From Fibrobacterota bacterium (GTDB lineage: Bacteria; Fibrobacterota; Fibrobacteria; UBA11236), in NCBI GenBank assembly GCA_028287505.1, contig JAQBPN010000089.1:1-60072 (forward strand): a stretch of DNA of 60,072 nt, written 5' to 3'. This document shows positions 17,732 to 24,900 of the stretch, piece after piece (the stretch's first letter is position 1; every line of letters starts with the position of its first letter). The notes below the pieces were generated by a model. The model ran no database searches, was not told the origin of the DNA, and saw only the letters and a program-made list of their open reading frames with translations. Made by a program: the position numbers and the translations under genes.

Positions 17732-17935
17732 TTACTTCTTGTCTTCCTTACCCTTTCCCATCAGGATGCTGATGGGAAGAACCACCGCAAATGCGAGGAT
17801 GAGGATGAAAGGCGCAACGTTCAGGGCTAGTTTATTATCAGCCGGCCCTCTGCCCAAGAGGAAAAAACCGATCGCGAGCAAAACGGCCCCAAGGAGGATT
17901 CCTAAGTAATTCTTCTTGGTGAAAAAGCCTTGCAT
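17732..17935 (-). CDS. Small two-helix membrane protein, DUF3098-like
   Basis: The protein has 67 residues and two hydrophobic segments: YLGILLGAVLLAIGFFLLG and NVAPFILILAFAVVLPISIL. These are joined by a short Gly/Pro/Asn loop, with a basic tail KGKEDKK. The layout and the N-terminal FTKKNYLGILLG resemble DUF3098 proteins. The ATG at 17935 has AAGG 5-8 bases upstream. The open frame runs back to 18070, but that part enters a repeat element and is not protein-like. It lies immediately ahead of the two tRNA genes. The function is unknown. Confidence 0.65.
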   Translation of the reverse strand: MQGFFTKKNYLGILLGAVLLAIGFFLLGRGPADNKLALNVAPFILILAFAVVLPISILMGKGKEDKK

Positions 17936-18067
17936 CTTGCCTTCTGAAACGGTCCCGTTTTTCTTGGGATGAGGAAAAATAAGATAGAATGGGACTTTGT
18001 TCAAGGTGTATAGGCGGATTTGCGGATCAGCATTTGTGTGGATTTGATTCCGCAGCGCCCGGAACAA

Positions 18068-18225
18068 CATTTCGTCGGGCGTCGGGCGACGGGCGTCGGG
18101 CGTAAAGAAAAAACTGGGGAGATTCCCGAATTCGACTGATCTTGGTTTTTCTTTACGCCCGACACCCGACGCCTAGGGGCGTAGCATCAGGGCCAGGGGG
18201 AAGGCCCGTACGCCCGACGAGGGAC
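18068..18225 (+). repeat. Dispersed palindromic repeat, copy B
   Basis: This 158-base element fills the gap between phoH and the small membrane protein. CATTTCGTCGG starts it. The left arm is a run of GTCGGGC-type heptamers ending GTAAAGAAAAAA. The centre (about 18114-18144) is unlike the other copies. The right arm TTTTTCTTTACGCCCGACAC mirrors the left. It continues with GGGGCGTAGCATCAGGGCC and closes with CGCCCGACGAGGGAC. The CGTCGGGCG and CGCCCGACG ends act as terminal inverted repeats. No ORF lies inside. Confidence 0.85.
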
Positions 18226-18250
18226 CAAAGGGTAAAGACCGCTCTGATTC

Positions 18251-19231
18251 CTATGTGGGGAATCCGGACTTCTCGTAGGCCTTGATGATGTCACGGACCA
18301 GGCGATGCCTGACCACGTCCTCGACGGTAAGCTCGATTTGGCCGATGCCTTCGATGCCGGCCAGGATTTTCCGGGCGTGGGCGAAACCGGACTTCTCGAA
18401 CTTGTCGAGATCGACCTGGGTCTCATCCCCGGTAAGCACGGCCTTGCTGTTGATGCCGATACGTGTGAGGAACATCTTCATCTGGGAGATCGACGTGTTC
18501 TGGGCCTCGTCCAGGATGATGAAGCTCTTGCCCAGGGTGCGTCCGCGCATGTAGGCCAGGGGCGCAATCTCAATGGAGTTGCTGTCCCAATATTCCTTGA
18601 GTCTTTCCGCGGAAAGCATGAGGCTCAGGGAGTCGTAAAGCGGCCGCATGTAAGGGCCGATCTTTTCGCCGATGGCGCCGGGGAGAAAGCCCAGGCTCTC
18701 TCCGGATTCGACCGCGGGACGGACTAGGATGATGCGTTCCACCAGCTTCTTTTCCAGGGCCTGAACGGCCATGGCCACGGCGAGGAAGGTTTTGCCGGTT
18801 CCCGCAGGACCGCCTGCCAGCACGATGTCGTGCTGCTTGATGACGTTGATGAATCTGGCCTGCCCGCGCGTTTTCGGCTGGAGCGGATTGCCGAATCGAT
18901 CAATAAGGATGGGCTTCTCGAGGTGGGGCGCGAAATCGCCCTTCTTTTCCTCCGCAGCCTGTGAACCGCCGCTCGCGCTGCCTCCGGCGAGGATCTCCTG
19001 CACGTAGAAGTCGGTAAGCTGATGGCCGGTGCGAAGGGCGTCCCGCATGCGTTCGACGGCTGCGCGGGCGCTGCGTACTTGGGCTTCCTCGCCGGCCTGG
19101 ATGGTGATGCCGGGAGTTCGGGTCAGGAGTTTGACGTGGTAAGTCCGTTCAAGCCGGATGAAGTTCGTTTCACCCTCGCCCGCCAATTGGATTTTTTCGT
19201 CATCCGTGGCGGGAAGATTAAAGGAGAACAA
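18251..19231 (-). CDS. phoH: PhoH family ATPase
   Basis: PhoH-like proteins are cytoplasmic ATPases with RNA-related functions, often found beside ybeY. The 326-residue protein has an N-terminal KH-like region (IRLERTYHVKLLTRTPGITI) and Walker A in GGPAGTGKTFLAVAMAVQAL. It also has VRPAVESGESLGFLPGAIGEK and a Walker B-like FIILDEAQNTSISQMKMFLT, followed by VLTGDETQVDL. I place the start at a TTG at 19231 because AAAGGAG lies 5 bases upstream. The longer open frame runs through the neighbouring lipoprotein gene in another frame. That gene ends only 10 bases upstream, and its tail carries this ribosome site, so the two form one transcript. Confidence 0.92.
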   Translation of the reverse strand: MFSFNLPATDDEKIQLAGEGETNFIRLERTYHVKLLTRTPGITIQAGEEAQVRSARAAVERMRDALRTGHQLTDFYVQEILAGGSASGGSQAAEEKKGDFAPHLEKPILIDRFGNPLQPKTRGQARFINVIKQHDIVLAGGPAGTGKTFLAVAMAVQALEKKLVERIILVRPAVESGESLGFLPGAIGEKIGPYMRPLYDSLSLMLSAERLKEYWDSNSIEIAPLAYMRGRTLGKSFIILDEAQNTSISQMKMFLTRIGINSKAVLTGDETQVDLDKFEKSGFAHARKILAGIEGIGQIELTVEDVVRHRLVRDIIKAYEKSGFPT

Positions 19232-19241
19232 TAAGGCTCCT

Positions 19242-19484
19242 TTATTTTCCGGACTTGGCAGTGCTGCTGTTCTTCTCTTCGCGAAGCTGATGAGCCTTTG
19301 CCTCGGCGTCCTCGGCGGAACGGCGGGCGTCCTCAAGCTTCTGGTTCTTATCGGGTTCCGCGCTGCCCATGCTCGAGTCCATCGAGGACGAAGACGAGTG
19401 TTTGCTACCGGCACAACCCACAAAGGCGGTCATTACGGCGGCCAAAGTCACGGGCAATACAAAGCTCTTAAACCTTGAAATCAT
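19242..19484 (-). CDS. Small coiled-coil lipoprotein
   Basis: The protein has about 80 residues. The signal peptide MISRFKSFVLPVTLAAVMTA ends in the lipobox FVGC; a Ser-rich linker and a charged helix (KLEDARRSAEDAEAKAHQLR) follow. This resembles the general plan of Lpp-type small lipoproteins, though no C-terminal Lys-Arg-Lys peptidoglycan link is seen (it ends Lys-Ser-Gly-Lys). The ATG at 19484 has GGAG 6 bases upstream; an ATG at 19496 with AAGGG is an equally possible start. It precedes phoH by 10 bases. Confidence 0.7.
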   Translation of the reverse strand: MISRFKSFVLPVTLAAVMTAFVGCAGSKHSSSSSMDSSMGSAEPDKNQKLEDARRSAEDAEAKAHQLREEKNSSTAKSGK

Positions 19485-19496
19485 TCGATTCTCCAT

Positions 19497-19810
19497 GATT
19501 TTCCCTTAACTTAGAGCAATAGACCCGGTTAGTCAACAAGCAACGGCAAAAATCTAGTCCAATTGGGGCGATGAGGCAATTCCCACCGGCCTGAACCTCG
19601 CCCGGTCCCGCCCGTCCCCGCAAACCGGTCCGACACCCCTGAAAAGGGGGGATACCCCTCCCGTCCGGGGAGGACCGGACCCGAGACCGGGGGCCGGAAG
19701 CCGGATTATTCCGGGCGGGAAGCGGAATAGCGCGTTTAAACTTGCTATTTCCCCACGCCTGTTAATACTTTTTGGGACGGTCGACGAATTGCCATAAGGC
19801 TGAAAGGTAT
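19497..19810. other. Divergent intergenic region, no gene seen
   Basis: These 314 bases separate the lipoprotein-phoH unit (minus) from the DRTGG-like gene (plus). The middle (19625-19700) is very GC-rich with runs of C and G (CCCCTGAAAAGGGG at 19637-19650) that could fold. The right end, 19735-19775, is AT-rich and likely carries the promoter of the plus-strand gene. No ORF with typical codon use is present. Confidence 0.4.
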
Positions 19811-20182
19811 ATGCAAGCGGACCTGCGCTCGATGATCGAAACCATCAAGGGAGCCTTGGTGAATCCTGAACTAATCCATGATTCGGTGGACCTCGTTTAC
19901 GTAGGCTCCGATTTGAACGAACTCACCGACGATCTTTCCAACATCATGCTTGTCACGAACCTCGTGCACATCCGCCTGATGGAGGTCGCCGAGGAAGTCG
20001 ACATAGTGGCCATCGTATTTTCCAACGGCCACCATCCCAAGCCCAAGGAAATCTCGCGCGCCCGGGAACTGGAGATCGATCTGGTCACCACGCCCCTCTC
20101 GCTCGACGAAGTCCACCGCCAACTCAAAGCCGAATACGGCACGACCCTGGACATCAAGGCCAAAATAGCCCCCACCGTCTAG
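19811..20182 (+). CDS. DRTGG-like domain protein
   Basis: This 123-residue cytoplasmic protein matches the pattern of small stand-alone DRTGG-domain proteins. An opening LVYVGSDLNELTDDLSNIML comes first, a central EEVDIVAIVFSNGHHPKPKE follows, and then ELEIDLVTTPLSLDEVHRQL. Such domains occur in phosphotransacetylase and CBS proteins and beside hydrogenase genes; their role is thought to be sensory or regulatory. The ATG at 19811 follows GAAAGG by 4 bases; an upstream in-frame ATG at 19772 adds an unlike leader. No partner gene is adjacent, and family assignment rests on pattern only. Confidence 0.6.
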   Translation: MQADLRSMIETIKGALVNPELIHDSVDLVYVGSDLNELTDDLSNIMLVTNLVHIRLMEVAEEVDIVAIVFSNGHHPKPKEISRARELEIDLVTTPLSLDEVHRQLKAEYGTTLDIKAKIAPTV

Positions 20183-20788
20183 CGTCCTTCCAAGCCAATC
20201 ACATCACTCTCCGTCGCATCGCGGTTCCCAAAACCGCGATGCGCGTATTCCGGAGGATCTTTCTGGGGTAACATATACGTTACCACATCCAACGATAGCG
20301 TTGCGGCGTCTTGGTTCCATGTTGTCTGGACATCACATGTTGGATTAAATGGACAACGGCTGGGGGTTCGCCATCCCTAAGTCGGCAGGATATCTTAGCG
20401 TCAAACCGGTTCGGCCCACTCCGTAGCCGATGCGCGCGAACCTCTGGGGACCCCCGACACCCTTGCCAGATACGCAGCCCATCTTCGTATTTATCGGTAC
20501 TTAGAGTCTGTCGATTGGGTTTGAGTCCACCCCTGCGCGTGGGACAGCGGGTGGGGAGCGGGGCGCGTGGCCGGGCGTATCAGGCGGAGGCAACAAAACC
20601 GGGATGGCCGACGGATTAGCTCGCGAACACTCTTCCTGAAAACAAACCTCACAGCGACCGGCTAATGTGTGAGTGAGCTAGTGAGACACGAAGCATCGGA
20701 CAGTCGGCCAGCCGGAGGACAACGGGGGCGGCGGTGACTTGCCGAAGCCGCTAGCCCGGACAGGCGCACCCGTCCCCACCCTCGGGCA
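20183..20788. other. Unexplained 606-base gene-free region with hairpins
   Basis: No reading frame here has protein-like composition. A perfect 12-base hairpin, CGCATCGCGGTT/AACCGCGATGCG, lies at 20215-20243. A second inverted repeat, GGTAAC-ATATAC-GTTACC, lies at 20267-20284. The rest is GC-rich and carries several possible stems (for example GCGGC/GCCGC near 20730-20752). I looked for the conserved cores of RNase P RNA, SRP RNA and tmRNA on both strands and did not find them. A structured RNA of another type or a decayed gene are the main possibilities. Confidence 0.5.
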
Positions 20789-21670
20789 CTATTCGATGTT
20801 TTGGATCTGCTCCCTAACAATCTCCAGCTCTTCCTTCCAGGCAACGCAAAGGTGCTGCATATCGGAAAACTGGCTCTTGGTCCCCAGCGTATTGACCTCG
20901 CGCAGCATTTCCTGCAGCAGGAATCCCAACCGCTTGCCGGGACTCTTGTGGGACGCCATCGTTTCCAGAAAATGATGAAGATGCGCTTCCAGCCGCACGA
21001 TTTCCTCGGTCACGTCCAGACGCTCGGCCATGATTCCGATTTCGGTGACCATCCGGTCCTGGGAAAGGACCGTATCCCCGATCAGTTCCTGGACGCGCGC
21101 CTTCATCTTGGCCACGTATTCCTGCTGGCGCACGGGCACCAGGCTTTTCACTTTTTCGAGTCCGGGGAAGAAAGCCCGGATGCGTCCCTCCATATCGGCG
21201 GCCAGGACCCGGCCTTCGTTTTCCCGCATTGATACGAGTTCGCGGCAGGCGCGTTCGAAAACGGGGAGGATCCTTTCCACGGCCACGTCCGTGGACTCGG
21301 CGGCCTCGGAAGACGTGACCATGTCCGGGATCTTCAGCAGGTCGGCGATGTCCAGCACGGTGGGGGTGCCCAAGCGCGCCTGAGCGTCGCGGATGACGGC
21401 GGAATAGGCCTTGAACACGGATTCGTTGAGCGCCAGGCCCCCGCCGCCGGGACCATCGCTTTCATATTGGACATGGCACGTCACGCTTCCGCGGGAAATG
21501 TGCTTTCCCAATTCAGTTTTCAGCTTCGGTTCCAGGTGGAGAATGCTCTTGGAGGCCCGGATTTGGAATTCCAGGAACCGGTTGTTGACGGTTTTCAATT
21601 CCACGGTCACGGTAAAACCCGCCCCGACCGCATCGGCCTTGCCGTATCCCGTCATGCTCTGAACCGTCAC
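20789..21670 (-). CDS. yicC: YicC family endoribonuclease
   Basis: The product has 293 residues and is a member of the YicC/YloC family; E. coli YicC is reported to act in small RNA decay. The N-terminus is diagnostic: VQSMTGYGKADAVGAGFTV, then VELKTVNNRFLEFQIR. The C-terminal domain shows MAERLDVTEEIVRLEAHLHH, SPGKRLGFLLQEMLREVNTL and the terminal KEELEIVREQIQNIE. The GTG at 21670 is preceded by AGGAGG at the right distance, so the longer frame to 21733 is discarded. gmk, its common downstream neighbour, is absent; the next 606 bases downstream carry no gene. Confidence 0.95.
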   Translation of the reverse strand: MTVQSMTGYGKADAVGAGFTVTVELKTVNNRFLEFQIRASKSILHLEPKLKTELGKHISRGSVTCHVQYESDGPGGGGLALNESVFKAYSAVIRDAQARLGTPTVLDIADLLKIPDMVTSSEAAESTDVAVERILPVFERACRELVSMRENEGRVLAADMEGRIRAFFPGLEKVKSLVPVRQQEYVAKMKARVQELIGDTVLSQDRMVTEIGIMAERLDVTEEIVRLEAHLHHFLETMASHKSPGKRLGFLLQEMLREVNTLGTKSQFSDMQHLCVAWKEELEIVREQIQNIE

Positions 21671-21985
21671 GTAATCCTCCTGAGTTGTTCCACCGAGGGC
21701 GGAGCCGCAGCGGCCCGGCCTCAAAAAGTGCAAGCCTGAACTTAGAAAAATCGCCCTCTACCCTCCTATTGAGGCAGTCGGACGGTTTTGTCCGGCCGCC
21801 GGGCCGGATTCCCGGCTGTCAAGGAAATTTCTCCTTGCGGTGATCGATAGCACGGAGGTTGGAACCGCGAAGACATCCTCCCGGATCGGCGGTCAAAGAA
21901 TAAGCAAAAAAGATTGCCGTAATCCGGACCACCCTCTAAAATCGACTTGGTCTAAAGGTCAGATACCGGTCACGGAAAAACCAAT

Positions 21986-24900
21986 ATGGAGAACTCGGCA
22001 ATGGATAGCAGTAACGATTTCAAGGCTGTATTTATGGGGTCGGGAACCCATAAATCCGCCTTCCGCATCTTCGGAAAATCAATGGTGACGGCGGTGTGCG
22101 CCCTCTCTCTGGCATTTTTGGGCTGTTCGCAGAAGGCGAGCAGTTCCAAGGTCGTGGCTCCTCCGGGTCCCGGGGAAAACACGGATCCGAAGAAAGTCGT
22201 TAGCAAACTCGATTCCCTGGTCAAGCAGAATGCCGGCAAGGGCAAGGGCGTGGTCACGGGCTTCCTTACCGGCGAAGGCAAATCAGTCGCCTCCGGTCTG
22301 CTCAAGCAGGCCAGCAACGCCGGCGGCGAACGCCGCCTCCTGACCAAAACGGAAATTCCCCTGACCGGTGCGACCATCCTGATCTTCAACTCCCTGAAGG
22401 CCACGACCGCGGCCGACACAACCCTTAAGACGGATTCCTTGGGCAACTATACCTGCGTGCTCAACGAAGGCAAGTACTTCGGTTTCGCAGTGTATCTCGA
22501 CCTTGAGACCTTCCAGTTGGTGACCACGGGCATTCCCAACATGAATCCCAAAGCGGATACCATCATCCATATGGATACCGCCACCGCCATCGAAGACGTG
22601 ACCGCGCCCACCGTGGCCGGCGTCTATGATGCCAACTCCTCCAACAGCGACGGCATCTTCCTGGTCGGCTCCGTGCCGGACAAGAACGCCAAGATCAACA
22701 TCACCTTCTCCGAACCCATGAACCGTGAATCCGCCAACAAGGGTGTGATCCTGGGCCGTATCGATACCGCCAACACGTCCACTTCCATGGTGCTCGCCGA
22801 TACCGTCAAGACATCGACCATGACCATGAGCTGGAGCGGCGACAGCAAGGAGCTCACCCTAAGCATCGCCTCGCTCTCCACGGGCGCCCAATACGGTTTG
22901 ATCCTGCCCACCACCTTGAAGGACCTGGCCAAGAACCCGCTTGAGAAGGAATACAAGGCCACCTTCGTGACCGCCGCCGCCGCCGAGCTGGCCGCCGTCA
23001 AGTTCGCCGTCGTCTCGACCGTTCCCGGCGACAAGGAATCCATCAAGCCCATCCAGAATCCCGGAGTCAGCTTCAACCGTCCCGTGGAAACCTTCTCCCT
23101 CCTGAAGGGGGCGACCATCGTTCCGGCCGTGACCGGCTACTGGGAAGTTTCCGGCGCGCGCGCCGTATTCATCCATAAGGAACCCCTGGCCGTGGGCACG
23201 ACCTACACCGTCTCCATCCCCGTTTCCGTTACGGACCTTTCCGGCCAGGCCCTCGCGGGCGCTTCCTCCTTCAGCTTCATTGTGAAGGACTTCGAAGGCG
23301 CCGCCAAGGACAACTCCGGAAAGGAGAAAGACGTGGCGCTGGCGGTTGAGAGCGCGTTCGACGCTTACCTGTCCGGCGACATCGGCCGCTTCGGCGCGGC
23401 CTTCCATCCCAATTTCCGCCTCTACGATGAAGACGGAAGCATCCGTTCCAAAGGCGAATTCCTCGACAAGATCCGCGCGGATGTGGGCGAGAGCCAGGCC
23501 TTGGCCGCCGGCATCATGGGTCCCGTATTCGACACTTCCGCTGCCGCTTGCAAAGATCACATGAACGTTTGGAAGGTGGGCGCCGAGGGCGGTACCGCCG
23601 ATGACGTCATCTGGGTCAGCGCCTACGTGAACCCCGGCCAATCCCCGGCCGCCTTCGGCTTGGATCATAAGCAAATCAATCCTTCCGACCTGATCTGGGA
23701 TCCCACCGGCCCCCGCTTCACCTACAAAGGCAAGAAGTACGGATTCGGCCCGGACATGACCCGCTTCCACGGCCCCGTCAACATGGACGCCGCCAAGGGC
23801 GACCTGCGCTTCATGGCCGACTTGCTGAAGCAGACTTCCACCGTGGTGCTGGAACCGGTAAAGCTGGAATCCCGCACGGAGTTCAAGGTGGACAATGCCA
23901 TCACCCTTAATGGCGACACCGCCAATCTGGCCGTGAAGATGATCGACTATTCCAAATACAGCCGGACGAACTTCCGCGACGGCAACATGGCCTGCACTAG
24001 CCTGGCTGCGGATACGAACTACCAGATCCTGAAGTTCGTCCTCATTAACGACGGCTCCAAGTGGCTGGTGATTTCCATCGTCTCGCCCGCCAAGGTATCG
24101 GTCCAGGACTTCAACAAGACCGTGGACACCAAGGATTTCCAGATCAAGCAAATACTTCCCATCACCCTGACCGCTCCGCTCAAGAACGACGCCCAGGGCG
24201 CGGACGGCAAGGTCGTATTCAAGTTCAAGGGACCGGCGCATGACAGCATCGGCGGTTACCTGGTCGGCATCGCGGAAGATCCGAAGTTCTGCTTCGGCCG
24301 CCAGCCCGTAGGCGCGCTGATTTTCGTCAAGGCCTCCAACCATACGGGCGCCGAAGAATCCTTCGTGCTCAATGGTTCGGGAATCCCCGAAGGCAACAAC
24401 GCGACTTCCATTCTCCGCCGCGTGGCGGACCTCAGGCTGCCCGGATGGGATCGGACCATGTTCGAGAACTCCATCACCTCCCTTTTCGATGCGACCAAGG
24501 GTTTCGGCGGCGTGTACAATTGGAAAGCCATCGCCATCAAGGACACTTCGGCGACGCAGTTCCTGGCCAATGGCTTCCTCCCCGAGCGCTTCTACGCGGA
24601 ATCCGATTTCGGCCCCACCAAGGGTTACTTCGCTTGTAAGGCCTTCCCCCAGGGCGATGCGGCTTTCAACGCTTTGCAATCGGCCCAGCAGACCTTCGTG
24701 AACAACCAGCCCGTCGTCGGCAACAGCTTCAGCGATATGGATATGGACGGCATACCCGACGGCATCGAAGCCAAGTACAAGACGGATCCCCGGGATCGCA
24801 ATTCCTATCCCGACTTCCGCACCGATACGGACGGCGACGGCCTGGCCGACTTCCTGGAAGCCATGCTGGATCCCAAGGGCACGCTCGCCATGGTCACCAA

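Noticed and set aside
17936-18070. N-terminal extension of the DUF3098-like protein
   Set aside because: The added residues are encoded by the edge of a repeat element and the ATG at 17935 has its own ribosome site.
18068-18225. GTCGGGC heptamer runs as a CRISPR array
   Set aside because: Units are 7 bases without unique spacers, the arms are mutually complementary, and no cas gene is in the window.
19232-19423. N-terminal extension of PhoH
   Set aside because: The extra Arg/Pro-rich sequence is the out-of-frame reading of the small lipoprotein gene; AAAGGAG supports the TTG at 19231.
20311-20619. 102-residue open frame in the 20 kb gap
   Set aside because: It is rich in Cys, Arg, Ser and Pro, with no ribosome site and codon use unlike neighbouring genes.
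20183-20788. RNase P RNA, tmRNA or SRP RNA in the gene-free region
   Set aside because: None of the conserved cores I looked for (GAGGAAAGTCCGGGC, a CCA-ended T-arm with tag sequence, GGAAGGNAGCAGCC) is present on either strand. A GTCCGGGCT on the minus strand near 20750-20765 is the only partial match.
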